A DNA stretch of 64,000 nt from Trichomonas vaginalis G3 (Eukaryota > Parabasalia > Trichomonadida > Trichomonadidae). This document shows, one piece after another, positions 20,393 through 31,654 of this stretch. The first letter of the stretch is position 1. Each line of letters starts with the position of its first letter. The stretch spans positions 21,358,082 to 21,422,081 of the forward strand of contig NC_067207.1 in the NCBI RefSeq assembly GCF_026262505.1. Reading direction: 5' to 3'. The notes below the pieces were generated by a model. The model was not told where the DNA came from, searched no databases, and saw only the letters and a list, made by a program, of their open reading frames with translations. Made by a program: the position numbers and the translations under genes.

Positions 20393-21645
20393 TTAAACAA
20401 CAGCAACCACAACAACTTAAGGCGCAAAGCACCCAGGTCCCTCAGACCATTACATACGCCATATATGCATATAATTCAAAGACGGCAGAACAAACGCAAA
20501 GGTTGAAATATGGAGATTTGGAGGATAGTATTGAAAAATGAACATTTCGAATTCGTTTGCAAAGGTGGTGCAGTGATATCAAATATAAAAGAAATTTATT
20601 TATGAATTCTAAAATTAAAGGTATATAACGGATGATATAACATCAATTCCACCAGAAGAACAGAGATATTACGCATTAAATGCATTTCCTAAAGTTTTGA
20701 AGATTGGAAGATTTAATTTAAATGAGGAATTCATAGAAGGTTTCCTAAATGACATAATGAAGAGGGTGGATAAGGAATATGTGGATAGTGAGTTAAATAA
20801 GAAGGCAAATTTGGTTTATGTTGATGAAAAAGATAATGAAATTAAAGAAAAGGTTGAATGGTATCATGAATGGACATCGGAGACTTTTAAAGTTAAAGCT
20901 GATACAGGATGGGTTTCAGGATGTTTAGACCTTAAAGCAGATAAACCATACACATAACTTCTTCTCAACTGTTGCTATAGAAAGTATTGAAGGAACGTTG
21001 ACGGAACTGATGGGGATGCATTATATTATAATCCTCCTAACTTTCCACAAGGTTTAACATCGAATGAAAACATAACAACGATGAAAAAAAATTAGATGTA
21101 AAAATGTTTATGTCATGGATGATAAATAAAGTTAAATTCACTGCTCAAGATTTATATGATAAGAAAAGCAGACAAAACAGAGCTTCAAACAATTAAAGAC
21201 TGAAATTCTTCAAACATTATATCCTGTTGGTTCTATTTATACATCAATGAAACTCAACAAATCCATCAACAGTTTTAGGTTTTGGTATGTGGAAGCAGAT
21301 TGTAGATAAATTCTTATACTGTGCTAGATATTCAAAGCAAACAGGAGGTTCGAAGAAAATTAAAGAAGCAAACCTTCCACCGCACACTCATACAGGAACT
21401 ACAAACACAACAGGTAATCATTCACATTCAATAACAAAAAGAGGTTATACAAATCTTGCAGCGGGTTCGGATAGATGGGGAATGAATAGATATGATATCA
21501 CAACTGACCAGTAGATTCAAGCACAGGTATTTTCTGTGGAACCGCAGGAAATCATTCACACACTTTCACAACAAATCCAACAGGCTCGGGTAAAGATTAC
21601 ATGCCACCATTTGTGACTGTATTCGCATGGTACCGCGTTCATTGA
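20389..21645 (+). pseudogene. E1 copy of the tail-fibre-like gene
   Basis: Recognisable parts are the conserved N-terminal anchor, one or two KADKEYV-type shaft repeats and a tail-collar-type C-terminus (IKEANLPPHTHTGTT, NHSHS, and a final YMPPFVTVFAW-like end). It is broken in several places (about six). The fibre type is described at 34864 and 59300. Confidence 0.7.
20421..20448. repeat. Double-hairpin module in the fibre gene (E1)
   Basis: Stems GGCGC-AAA-GCACC and GGTC-CCTCA-GACC. E4 (about 59330) has the same gene without the central 18 bases, so presence varies between copies. The 39211 module in the integrase has nearly the same sequence. Confidence 0.7.
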
Positions 21646-21654
21646 ATGTGCTTG

Positions 21655-22240
21655 AGCTCCAAAAATGAGACAACATGACATTTTGACAACACAGCAGGAT
21701 TAATGTTTAGGGTAGATGGTTAGATCTAACCTCATTTCTAACCTCATGATTTACAAACGTTTAACGTGATATACGTTATGAATTTTCATGAATTTTATCG
21801 TTAATGTTTTCGTTAAGTGACTCAAAGAGTCCGGAGACAAAGTCTCATGGTTTCAGGTTATTCAATAATTAATTATTTTTGAAGAACTGAAGGTGTCACC
21901 AGGTCACCAGGTTATTTAACTTCTCTGAAAAAATGAGACAACATGACATTTAGACAACAACACAGCAGGATTAAGGAGGAAGGCAGTTATGAAGTATTTT
22001 TGAATAACTGAAGGTGTCACCAGGTCACCAGGTCACCAGGTTATTTAACTTCTCTGAAAAAATGAGACAACATGACATTTAGACAACAACACAGCAGGAT
22101 TAAGGAGGAAGGCAGTTATGAAGTATTTTTGAATAACTGAAGGTGTCACCAGGTCACCAGGTCACCAGGTTATTTAACTTCTCTGAAAAAATGAGACAAC
22201 ATGACATTTAGACAACAACACAGGAAATTTGATGCAGTCC
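21655..22240. repeat. Left array of the helicase-primase cassette (E1), 129-bp unit
   Basis: AAAATGAGACAACATGACATTT recurs with starts of ATGAGACA at 21933, 22062 and 22191, a 129-bp period; an earlier partial unit starts near 21665. Each unit holds a run of two or three GTCACCAG octamers, then TTATTTAACTTCTCTG. The array at 24628-25490 is the inverse of this one. A replication-origin (iteron-like) role is possible, given the primase-helicase between them. Confidence 0.85.
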
Positions 22241-22290
22241 AAAAATAAAGTTAGTTTTAAAATTATTTTTATTTTTTTATTCCTATATAA

Positions 22291-24603
22291 ATGACAGCAA
22301 CAAACAACAACAGCAACTATATCATTTCTGATGAAAAAGTTATTGATTCATTAGCTGAGGAATTAGTTGTGGCAGAAACTAAAACCCTCAACGAAAGAAT
22401 TGGTGAAAACAAGATTGATTTACATAACTACCTCAAACATGATGGAGGAAGAGGAAGGAAAACTGGTATGGCTTTATTAGTAAATAAAATTTCAAATTTA
22501 ACGATTATAGATGTTGATATCAATAAATCGTACAATGATGAACTTAAAGAAACAGTTAGAAAAGATATTTTATCAAAACTTTCGGATAAAGATGTTATCG
22601 TTAAAACCGCTTCAGGAGGTCTTCACATTTATTGCAACACTAATTTCTTCTATTCAACCTCGAACAGAATGATTAAATGTTATTCCTGAAATGATTATGA
22701 TATTGACATAATGACTTCTATTGATGATTCAAAGCGTTCTTTAGTAGTTATGGCTGATTCAAGAGTTCGAAAGAATGCATCAGAACCAATCAATACATAC
22801 TCATTCATTCGTGGAAGTTACGATTCAACATTAACCAGAACAGTGAATGATATATTAAATGATTTGAATATTAAGGTAAGAGTTGAACAAAAGAACGAAG
22901 AAATAAAGACTATCATGAATGAAAACAAAGATGTAAACATTGACGATAAACTTGCCCAGAGCATAGTTGATGGCATCTGTGATTTTGAAGTACATAATGA
23001 CGGTGGAAACATGAATTTAGAAAAAGAAATAACATTATTCACACTGTTTCAAGCTATTAATTCGTTACCTAATCATTTGATTAATGAAGCATACGATAAC
23101 GTTTATAACTTCTGCAATTTAACTGAAAATGCAAAAAGTAATTTTGAAAAAGCACGTAGTAGATATGCACATTTAATGACTTCTCCATTTGTTTTAGTGA
23201 AGATTCTAAAACTATATCAAAAGAAATATTATGATGAATACGTTTTGCCTTTATTACGTAAGCCAAAAATAACATTTGATATCAAACTTGATGACTCGTT
23301 TTTGATAACAGATATTAGACGCAGGGCTGAAAATCATCAGTATAAAAACAGTTCTGAAGTAATTGAGGATTTATCACGTGTAATCCGTTTTGTAGATTGT
23401 GGAAACAAATATTTCATTCAGAAAGATTACAACATACACGACAAAATGAATCAAATATCATTCGTTCTTCAATCAAACATGAAAGAGTCACTCAAAATGA
23501 TTAAATTATTTAAAGAAGAAGGTAAAACCATAACAGCATGGGACGTACTACTAAATCAATTGTCTTCATTAACCGTTAAGGGTGTTTGCTTTAAATCTGA
23601 TTCTCCAGATGTTTTCTCAACGTTTCAAGGTTATAAATACAACGTTCTCGAAAAGCCAGATTACTCAAAAATTGAGATGTTTATGAATTTCATTAAAGAA
23701 GCCATTTGTGATAATAACGATGAAGTGTATAAATACCTTCTCGGCTGGATTGCATCAATGATTCAACATCCTGGAATCAAGAATGAAACAGCAATTATTT
23801 TGAAAGGACTTCAGGGAACAGGTAAAAACAGATTCACAGACATTATTTCTGAACTTCTCGCTGGTTATTCATGTAAAAACATTACTGAAATAAGTGAGCT
23901 AACGGGTAATTTCAACTCAGTAGTTGAAAATAAAATGTTTCTTGTACTTAATGAACTCAAGAATGTGGGTGAAGACAGACTCGCAAACTTCAACGCTTTG
24001 AAATCAATTATAACGGATAATGAGATTAGAATTAATGAAAAGAATCAACCCAGAAGAACTGCTCAGAATGTTGCCAATTTCATTTTCGTAACTAACAACG
24101 TCTACCCTGTCAAAATTGAAGTTGGAGACAGAAGATACGTAGTTTTAAGAGTTAATGGTAAATTCAAGGGTCAATTTGATTACTTCAAGAATTTGATGAA
24201 TTCATGCACTAAGGAATTTTATGATAATTTACTGACGTATTTTATGCAATATGACCTTTCATCATTTAATGTACGAATCATTCCGATGACTGAAGCCAAA
24301 CAAGATTTAATCGAGTTATCAACAAATCCTTTAGATGTATGGATAAATACACATTATGATGAATTGTGTGCAGGTATGACATGTAAAAATGCTCTATTCT
24401 GCAAACCATCAGACATGAAAGACAAGAATTTCCAAATGAGTATTAAGGATAAATGTGAAAGGAAACAAAGAAAAATAGATGGTAAACAGACATGGTATTA
24501 TGTTTTGAAAGAAGAAATGAAAGGATTATATAAACAGGTTGAACCAAACGATAATGAGGATTCATTTACTGACGATGAAATACCTGTAAATGATGCTTTA
24601 TAA
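22291..24603 (+). pseudogene. Primase-SF3 helicase gene of E1
   Basis: It corresponds to the intact 770-residue gene at 60937 in E4 and is about 96 percent like it by eye. The helicase half is complete, with GLQGTGKN (Walker A), LVLNEL (Walker B) and FVTNN. The copy is broken at about one place in the primase half. It points the same way as the fibre gene, opposite to E4, between two inverted arrays. Confidence 0.85.
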
Positions 24604-24627
24604 AGTATGATTTGAATTTATTTTTGC

Positions 24628-25490
24628 ATTAATCCTGCTGTGTTGTCAAAATGTCATGTTGTCTCATTTTTTCAGAGAAGTTAAATAACCTGGTGACCTG
24701 GTGACCTGGTGACACCTTCAGTTCTTCAAAAATAATTAATTATTGAATAACCTGAAAACATTAACGATAAAATATATTTTTGGGTCATTTACACTCATGT
24801 TTGACAAAGCATTAACGATGAAATCATCATGACAAAACATTTCCGGGACTGTTGTCTAAATGTCATGTTGTCTCATTTTTTCAGAGAAGTTAAATAACCT
24901 GGTGACCTGGTGACCTGGTGACACCTTCAGTTCTTCAAAAATAATTAATTATTGAATAACCAGGACTTATTTTCCAACAACTTTCTAAAGTCTTTCCTAA
25001 ACTGACTGACTGACTGACGGCACAAAGTGACTTAACGAAAACATTAATATATAAAATTCATGAGGTTAGAAATGAGGTTAGAAATGAGGTTAGATCTACC
25101 CTTCTACCCTAAAATATATTTTGGGTCATTTACGTTCATTACGATGAAGAAGTCTTGACAAAACATATACGATGAAGTCATGACAAAGCATTAACGATGA
25201 AATCATCATGACAAAACATTTCCGGGACTGTTGTCTAAATGTCATGTTGTCTCATTTTTTCAGAGAAGTTAAATAACCTGGTGACCTGGTGACCTGGTGA
25301 CACCTTCAGTTCTTCAAAAATAATTAATTATTGAATAACCTGAAAACATTAACGATAAAATATATTTTTGGGTCATTTACACTCATGTTTGACAAAGCAT
25401 TAACGATGAAATCATCATGACAAAACATTAACGTAAACATTAACGTAAACATTTATTTCCTATGTTGTTGTCTAAATGTCATGTTGTCAC
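24628..25490. repeat. Right array of the helicase-primase cassette (E1)
   Basis: Inverse copies of the left array: GTCATGTTGTCTCATTTTTT, then AACCT and two or three GGTGACCT octamers, near 24650, 24860 and 25245. Spacers contain AACGATGAAATCATCATGAC, TGACTGACTGAC and GAGGTTAGAAAT triplets. No gene is seen. Confidence 0.85.
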
Positions 25491-25533
25491 AAACTTTAGA
25501 ACGGCATAATTTAAATTTTTATTTTTATCATAA

Positions 25534-25698
25534 ATGGATACCCCACAAGCTCAAAATTTACCACGAATCATAACAAGGGAGGAAACGATAAAAATGATGC
25601 GAGAACTTGCTAAAAATAACAAACCACTAAAACTGAGAAAATGCGGTTATGCAGTAATGATGGAAAGAGAGACGTTGTCGAAGAGGAATAAAAATTAA
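25534..25698 (+). CDS. Small basic Maverick protein (54 residues)
   Basis: MDTPQAQNLPRIITREE, then a Lys/Asn-rich part and RKCGYAVMMERE. Homologues lie at 37524 (E2) and 63807 (E4), always after the cassette site, with the same upstream motif (TTTAAATTTTTATTTTTATC before ATAAATG). The conserved N-terminal 45 residues against a variable tail support real coding. Function unknown. Confidence 0.6.
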   Translation: MDTPQAQNLPRIITREETIKMMRELAKNNKPLKLRKCGYAVMMERETLSKRNKN

Positions 25699-25711
25699 AT
25701 TTGGATTGAGT

Positions 25712-25990
25712 TTAAAATTCATCTTTATTAAATTCATCTCTTCCAATCAATTTATTTATTCTATTAAATTCTTTTATTTTTGCTTCACTCAGTTTAAGGA
25801 TTGAACGGTAAGTTTCTAACTTTTCAATTATTTCCTTCTTCTCTTTATCGTTTTCAATTACTTTAGTTTTATGGGCATCAACCCCACCGCATTGCGGCTT
25901 CTTTTTGTAATAGCATATTTTTGATTTAATTCTGTTTAGTTTCTTTTTATATTCATCGTCTGGACTCTTGGCTGCTTCGTTGTCACTCAT
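25712..25990 (-). CDS. Maverick conserved basic protein (92 residues)
   Basis: MSDNEAAKSPDDEYKKKLNR, then a Lys-rich helical body. A 106-residue version lies at 37713 in E2 with a short extra stretch near its start. The KKKPQCGG part is encoded by a double-hairpin module. It is upstream-motif driven and convergent with the 54-residue gene. Unknown; possibly nucleic-acid-binding by charge. Confidence 0.55.
   Translation of the reverse strand: MSDNEAAKSPDDEYKKKLNRIKSKICYYKKKPQCGGVDAHKTKVIENDKEKKEIIEKLETYRSILKLSEAKIKEFNRINKLIGRDEFNKDEF
25872..25899. repeat. Double-hairpin module in the 92-residue gene (E1)
   Basis: On the minus strand: AAGCCGCAATGCGGTGGGG, then a second stem GGG-TTGAT-GCCC. 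The same locus in E2 is 37892-37919. No empty copy of this locus is available in the window. Confidence 0.65.
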
Positions 25991-26009
25991 TTCTTACGAA
26001 ATAAAAAAA

Positions 26010-26878
26010 TTAAATATTATTTAAATATAATGGAGTAATAAAATAAATCGGAATTTCTATTAATTTATTGTCAACTTCAACTAATGCATTGCCGTTAATA
26101 TATCTAACAAATTCAGCTATTGTGTCAAATCTTCGTCTTCTTTTTGTCATTGATTTATCAGTTTTTCCATAATCGAGATGAATCAAAACTTTATCCCCTT
26201 GTTTAAAATTCATGAGCCCCGAATTAATTTGTTCACGTTTAACATCATTCAACCTTTCCATTTGCTTTCTAATATATTCCCATTCTTTTGAAATATCATT
26301 TTTCATTTCCACTGGTTTCATGTTTATAGTTCTATGCCATGTATTATTGTAATAATATACTAACTGCTGTATGATGGAGTCATGATTTCCATCCCAGTAT
26401 ATCTGACCGTTAACCCTAACGCATCTCTAAGAGTTCTCATTACCGCATCAACTATTTTATTATGAAACGTATATGGAGAGGATGAAAAGAAAAAATTAAT
26501 TTGTGGGAAATAATGAGTCATAGCTGCCTGAAATCCTTTATCACCATCACCCCTGATATTATCTACTCTTTCATGATCTAGTAAGTATTGAATAGCTCTT
26601 CTTGTTTCCTGTTCTGTTTTCCCTTTCACTGGAATGCAATATAAATATCTAGTGTTAATGTTAATGGCAAATAAATAAGTAACGTTTCCTTTTGAATATT
26701 CCAGATGATCGATTTCGTATGAATATGGATATGGAGCAAATGAAGGGCGACTAAATTTTTCCTTTAACGGTTGAATTTTCGGGTCAATTGGTTTATTTAA
26801 TATCTTGAAATCCTTTTTAAAATCTTTTTGCTTCTTTAATGTTTGAAATGGATATAATAAAGTGAAAATGTTCAACAA
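26010..26878 (-). pseudogene. E1 remnant of the Maverick integrase
   Basis: It matches the catalytic and C-terminal parts of the integrase at 38053 (YEIDHLEYSKGN and a C-terminal chromodomain-like KGDKVLIHLDYG). The remnant is shortened and broken (about two breaks) and abuts an inverted fragment of the 122-residue gene. Confidence 0.8.
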
Positions 26879-26879
26879 A

Positions 26880-27320
26880 AAATAAACGTTGTTAAACCAA
26901 TTACTGAAATAAAAATTTTTTCATCTGTTGAAGAATTTAATGACTATTATGCTAATAATAAAAAATTATTTGAAGAATTGACAACGTGTAAATTGAATAA
27001 AATGTTTAAAGTTGATGGATTCAAAATTTCAAAAATAAAGGGGGTGGTTAGTTTGAAATCTATTCCTCAATCAAGAATCACCTCATTAATGAAAATTGAT
27101 GATTTAACAAAAAGAATAGAAGAGATTGAAGAAAGAATGAATCAAATAATTGATTTCATAAATTCAAATAATCATTAGTTTCTTAAAGTTCAATGTTGAA
27201 CTCATCAAATTCTTCTTCATCATTACCATTACTCTTTCAACTCTATCTTTTGATAGTCTTGCGTTTAATTTTTCGTAAGAAGTTTATTTTTTAAAAATTT
27301 TTAAAGTTTATTTTTTTATT
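26880..27320. other. Inverted fragment of E1's left-side genes
   Basis: 26880-27178 is the inverse of 16337-16640 (most of the 122-residue gene). It is followed by the inverse of the tail of the 157-residue gene and of the spacer near 15760-15860. It shows that Maverick ends can carry long inverted copies of internal genes, or that the junction was rearranged. Confidence 0.75.
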
Positions 27321-27523
27321 TTTTTTATTTCATTATGTATGGGCTGAGTGTATAATATTTATTACTAATTTATTTAATAATGTCGCGCTTTCTTACGAAT
27401 TCATGACTTAAAAAACGTAAGAAAAAATTTTATATCATCTATGTATAGAGGCTGGGAAAACATACCTTCATCTATATATAGATGTAACAAAAAAAGTCAC
27501 ACAACCCTTCCTATCCTACTACT
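27321..27523. repeat. Inward Maverick right end (E1)
   Basis: It ends CCTATCCTACTACT after CATCTATATATAGATG and AAAAAAAGTCACACAACCC. This is the same layout as the right end at 45316 but with its own differences. E2 sequence follows at once, within the 122-residue gene's start region. Confidence 0.8.
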
Positions 27524-27610
27524 ATTTTTAAAATCGGTTTCATTTATCATTAAATAAAAATTAGAATATAAGTGATGAAATATATTTTTTTAATTAATAT
27601 TAAATCAGAA

Positions 27611-27847
27611 ATGGCGGCAGGATTCTTTAAAAAATTATGGGATGGAATTAAGAAAGCTGCGGGTTGGGTTTATAAAAAGATTATTAAACCCATTGCAAAC
27701 TTTTTGGCACCAGTAGCGAAAACGGCAGGAACTATCATAGGTGGAGTATTAGGTACTAAAGCAGGTAATCCGGCGATGGGAGCACAAGCAGGTAACGCAG
27801 TTGGTGGAATAGCTGAAGGAATACTTAATAAAATAGGAGGTAGATAG
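27611..27847 (+). CDS. Small amphipathic, glycine-rich protein (E2 copy, 78 residues)
   Basis: It differs from the 16772 protein at one residue (Val for Ile in the NAVGGIAEG part). It looks whole. A 40-bp double-hairpin module follows directly after its stop. Confidence 0.6.
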   Translation: MAAGFFKKLWDGIKKAAGWVYKKIIKPIANFLAPVAKTAGTIIGGVLGTKAGNPAMGAQAGNAVGGIAEGILNKIGGR

Positions 27848-27860
27848 TGGAAAAATAAAT

Positions 27861-27900
27861 ATGAGATCCTATGGATCATCTCGCCACTTAGCGGCTTAAA
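27861..27900. repeat. Double-hairpin module between genes (E2 only)
   Basis: Stems GATCC-TAT-GGATC and GCC-acttag-GGC (GCCACTTAGCGGC). E1 (after 17020) and E4 (after 53620) run straight from AAATAAAT into ATTATTTTTA without it, so it is an insertion of about 40 bp in E2. Confidence 0.8.
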
Positions 27901-27902
27901 AT

Positions 27903-28121
27903 TATTTTTATCTTAGTATCGGTTGTAGTCTTTGATAAACTTTTTCTCCTTTATTTAAAACTTCTCTTATTGGGGCAGCTTTTGGTGTTATTGATTCAGC
28001 AACGTCACTAATTGCTTCTTTATTCTTAAATATCCAATTTGCCCCTTCTTCAATGTTTCCCAAACTTTACTCGCTCCTCTTTTTACTCTATCCCACAGTT
28101 TCTTAAATATACCTGCAGCCA
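27903..28121 (-). pseudogene. E2 copy of the 71-residue amphipathic protein gene
   Basis: It matches 17033-17248 closely and is broken (about one break). Position and orientation are the same as in E1 and E4. Confidence 0.7.
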
Positions 28122-28191
28122 TAGTTGATTATTTCATTAAAATTAAAAATTCATTTTCATCTTTTAATTTTGATTTTTTATTTATTAATAA

Positions 28192-29832
28192 ATGACGACT
28201 AACTATTTGGTGCCAAACACTAAACCGATTAATGGAAATGTGTTTCATTCATTCGAAAAGATAAATGAAATATTCGCAAAGAATGACGGTAGAAGATATT
28301 ATAGAGAACTTGAAAGTTCATGCTATGGCTCTGATGCTCCATATTTTGATGATAAACAAACTCATTTAAGAATTACAAATCCGGCTCATGATGTGAACCA
28401 ATTAGGTGACACATATATTAAACGCAAAGTTAAAGCAACTCTAGTTTCAAATAAAGCTTTCACATGCGATGCCGCTTTTAAATGCATGCGTTTATTCGTT
28501 GGTTACAAATCATCAAATCAAAGCTTTAAACAATTAGAAGTAGAAACCGAAAGAGGTGATGCCGGTTATCTTCAGATGGATTGCGCCCGTGAATCTTTCG
28601 CATTTGCAACATATAAACCAAAATCAGAAAGGAAAGTTAAAAAGTTTGTTCATTCGTTATATAATAATGTTCAAAAATATGATAACTCAGTATGTGGTAA
28701 ATATATTGACCCTTCAGAAGTTTTCAAGAACGCAAATGAAGAAGTTGATGTCACTTTTGATATGATTATTCCGGTAAATGATTTGTTAGCATTTCAGGCG
28801 TTCGATGATTATCCTAAATCATTTGGTGATATCATTCTTAAATATTATGTTTTCAGGGATACTTTAGTATTTTGTCAGGTTGACCCGTTAAGAGTTGCTG
28901 ATTTACAAAATTACGTTTATGAAAAGATAACTGATGAAAATTATGAAAAGATTATGAATCATGTTTATAAATATGATCGCAAATTCCAACAAATCGGACT
29001 TCCTGCCAAATTAATTACAAGCTTAGCCGCTACATCTGCTGACGCAACAGTTGAAGACGTTATTATTTCATGCACAAAGATGGAAGTTTTAGAGGATAAA
29101 TGCATTACACCAGGATACGGTTTAATTGAAGAATCAGTTAAAGCAATACCACGTTTATTCAGTAAGGAAGATCCATTCATGATTCCAGCTCAACATATTG
29201 ACTTTCGTTCACTAAATGGAGGTTGCATCACTCCTGAAGGTATCAGTTCAGATTTCTCATACGCTCTTCATAATGTTACAGATGTTGTGTTAGCATTTCC
29301 GAAGAATGCAATGCAAAGAACAGTTTTAGAAAATCCAATGCTTCGAGGTCTTCAGGTCACTATAGATTCCAGAAACTTCCCCGATCAAGCGATGACCACA
29401 GTGGGCGACATATTCTTTACACGTATGCTTCAAGCTTCTGATTTAGATGGAGTGAATGAATGCACAGAAGAATACGAGGACTCATTAACTAGACCACTGA
29501 ATGCAGATGATGGCACGCCATTAGCTAGAACATGGAAAGACCAAACTTCATTCTTATGCACTATTCTAGTTCAACGTGATGGAGCGGGTATATTCTTTGA
29601 TGGATTAGAAACTTTCAACTCACAAGTTACAGTACAAGTGAAAGCTTATCCAATCATTCAGGGTGAAAATGACACTTACTGTTCAAAGGTGACAAATCCT
29701 CCTCAGGTTTGGTTTACTAGGACTACATATTGGACATGGACACCGGATGAAGGTTTGAAATATCATCCAACAGGTACACCACCACAGTATAGAAGTTCAT
29801 ATGATGAAATATTGATGAATAGAAATGTTTAA
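28192..29832 (+). CDS. Maverick major capsid protein (double-jelly-roll type), 546 residues
   Basis: It is the largest structural gene, directly upstream of the packaging ATPase and downstream of the small virion-type proteins. The sequence is beta-rich with no hydrophobic membrane segment. Conserved stretches include RYYRELESSCY, SFAFATYKP, FDDYPKSFGDIILKYYVFRD and a C-terminal WFTRTTYWTW. Size and position fit the double-jelly-roll capsid proteins of Polintons, but I cannot show the fold from sequence alone. The gene looks whole. The start follows TTTTATTTATTAATAA. E1 and E4 carry near-identical copies. Confidence 0.7.
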   Translation: MTTNYLVPNTKPINGNVFHSFEKINEIFAKNDGRRYYRELESSCYGSDAPYFDDKQTHLRITNPAHDVNQLGDTYIKRKVKATLVSNKAFTCDAAFKCMRLFVGYKSSNQSFKQLEVETERGDAGYLQMDCARESFAFATYKPKSERKVKKFVHSLYNNVQKYDNSVCGKYIDPSEVFKNANEEVDVTFDMIIPVNDLLAFQAFDDYPKSFGDIILKYYVFRDTLVFCQVDPLRVADLQNYVYEKITDENYEKIMNHVYKYDRKFQQIGLPAKLITSLAATSADATVEDVIISCTKMEVLEDKCITPGYGLIEESVKAIPRLFSKEDPFMIPAQHIDFRSLNGGCITPEGISSDFSYALHNVTDVVLAFPKNAMQRTVLENPMLRGLQVTIDSRNFPDQAMTTVGDIFFTRMLQASDLDGVNECTEEYEDSLTRPLNADDGTPLARTWKDQTSFLCTILVQRDGAGIFFDGLETFNSQVTVQVKAYPIIQGENDTYCSKVTNPPQVWFTRTTYWTWTPDEGLKYHPTGTPPQYRSSYDEILMNRNV

Positions 29833-29856
29833 AATTATAAATTTATTTTTGATTAA

Positions 29857-30684
29857 ATGGATTTAAATTCATCCACTCCTTATGAAGAATTAGCAGGAGT
29901 ATATAATACATACATAGATGATATGATTAATGAAGCATTGAGTGATAATAGAAATGCTCTATCTAAGGAAAAATTAATGAAAATTCCATATTCTGAATGT
30001 TACTTAAATTCAATCACTGCAGCAATTGGTAAACAAAATAAAGGTAAAACATTAACGATATTAAAACAAATTATCATTATTGCTAACACTTCCCCCTATT
30101 CACATGTGTTAATTTATATCAACCGTTCAGGTTCACCTTCAGATGATACATTTGAATCTTTAAAGCATTTAATCAAAATTCCAATTATTTATTTATCACA
30201 AGAAGAAGCAGAAGATTATTTAAAAAACTTTTTAATGTATAAAGAATTATATAATACAATCAAGAAGCAAGGATTAGAGGATAAAATTATTGATAAACAA
30301 CGGGATGAATTATTTGAAACACTTTCTATTTCAAATTTTGATAGAGAATTTTTGCATTCACTCATTTTTCTAGATGATGCAGTGAAATCAAAACTAATAA
30401 CAAATGAGAAATCATATTTTAATCAGTTATTAACTCAATGTCGACACATTCAGTGTTCATTCTTTATGGCTGTTCAATATTTCAAAGCATTAAGCACAAA
30501 CATTAAATCAAATCTATCAACCCTTTTCATTTTCAGTGGGTTTAGTCGTCAACAGTTGAACGTTATGCTTTATCAAGTGAATTTACCAATGAGCATTAAT
30601 GAACTTTACACACAATATCAGCAATTAGGTGAACATGGAAAAATAATAGTTGATTTAAATAAAGGAGGTGTTAAATTTGATTAA
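29857..30684 (+). CDS. FtsK/HerA-type genome-packaging ATPase, 275 residues
   Basis: Walker A GKQNKGKT at about residues 58-65 and Walker B LIFLDDA at about 166-172, with a following QCRHIQCSFFMAVQ strand and a sensor-like FIFSGFSRQQ, fit the small packaging ATPases of Polintons, virophages and adintoviruses. It lies 24 bases after the capsid gene, in the standard order, and looks whole. The E4 copy is at 55581. The upstream motif is AATTTATTTTTGATTAA before ATG. Confidence 0.85.
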   Translation: MDLNSSTPYEELAGVYNTYIDDMINEALSDNRNALSKEKLMKIPYSECYLNSITAAIGKQNKGKTLTILKQIIIIANTSPYSHVLIYINRSGSPSDDTFESLKHLIKIPIIYLSQEEAEDYLKNFLMYKELYNTIKKQGLEDKIIDKQRDELFETLSISNFDREFLHSLIFLDDAVKSKLITNEKSYFNQLLTQCRHIQCSFFMAVQYFKALSTNIKSNLSTLFIFSGFSRQQLNVMLYQVNLPMSINELYTQYQQLGEHGKIIVDLNKGGVKFD

Positions 30685-30724
30685 CTTTTTATAATTAATT
30701 TTTATTTTTTATTTATAATTAAAC

Positions 30725-31622
30725 ATGACAGAAATTGCAAATCTTCTACAGGTTCCATTAAAACAAGGGACAAACAAAAAGGGTGCATATAATAGAACTA
30801 TGAAAGTTCCTGATGTAATGAAAGAATTAGTTCATATTGTTGCTGGTCTTCAAAAGATGTTAAACAAATGAGAAACGTTTTAACATTACCAGAAGCTCAA
30901 GCATATGCCAAACGTCAAGGTCCAAATTGGGAAGCACACGAAGCAGACATTACGGGTCCAAATGGAAAACCTGATGGTATAAATGAAGTTTTCATTACTG
31001 ATGGTCAAGGTAATATTAAAGTCATAAATGGTTACAAATTAACTAAACTGATTATCCTAAACGTAAAGCATATAATGAACGTTATCCTATGCAATTTGAT
31101 GAAAATGGAAAAGCTGTTAAACAATACATTGGAGAAGGTGAAAATGGTCCAATTAATTCATACCGTTATAATCCATATTCTTATTTCAATGAAGAATTAA
31201 ATGCTATTGAAGAGGGACCGGATGGATTACCACGATATTCTAACCAGTTTGATGGTCAATATGCAAATATTAGACCTGAAATTTCAGCTAAGAAATTCTT
31301 TAAAGTTGCTTTATTCGATCCAGTTTTCGCAAATGTTAAAGATGAACTTAAACAGCAATTCCAACCAATTATAGTAGCAAGAATTGCATCAGGTGCTTTA
31401 TCTCAAGCATTCAAAGATTTAATTAAGAAACCATTATATCAGCAACGAGGTTTAACTTATGATTTAGTTAAGGAATCAGATAAAAGAAAATTTGAGAAAT
31501 CAGATGATTATAAGAATGCAATTAATGAATATATTAGGTCTATTAATTTCGATGAACCAGCTAAAAATCAACTTCAAGAACAAATACAGGGAATAATAGA
31601 TTCAAAAGTTCCAGTAAAATAA
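30725..31622 (+). pseudogene. E2 copy of the MTEIANLLQ capsid-module gene
   Basis: It corresponds to the 256-residue gene at 56437 in E4. It is broken here (about two breaks). See that entry for features. The upstream motif TTTTTATTTTTTATTTATAA lies just before the ATG. Confidence 0.7.
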
Positions 31623-31654
31623 AAGTTTAAATATATTTTTTTATTCGATTATAA

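Larger units (their letters stand above)
15015..27523. mobile_element. Maverick copy E1 (12.5 kb, broken)
   Basis: E1 runs from the left terminal repeat to an inward Maverick end at 27523. It carries the small structural genes, a shortened capsid gene, fibre and helicase-primase, and only part of the integrase; polymerase and packaging ATPase are not present in it. The right end holds an inverted partial copy of its own left-side genes (26880-27320). It looks broken in many places (roughly ten). Sequence is very close to E2 and E4, so it is young. Confidence 0.7.
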
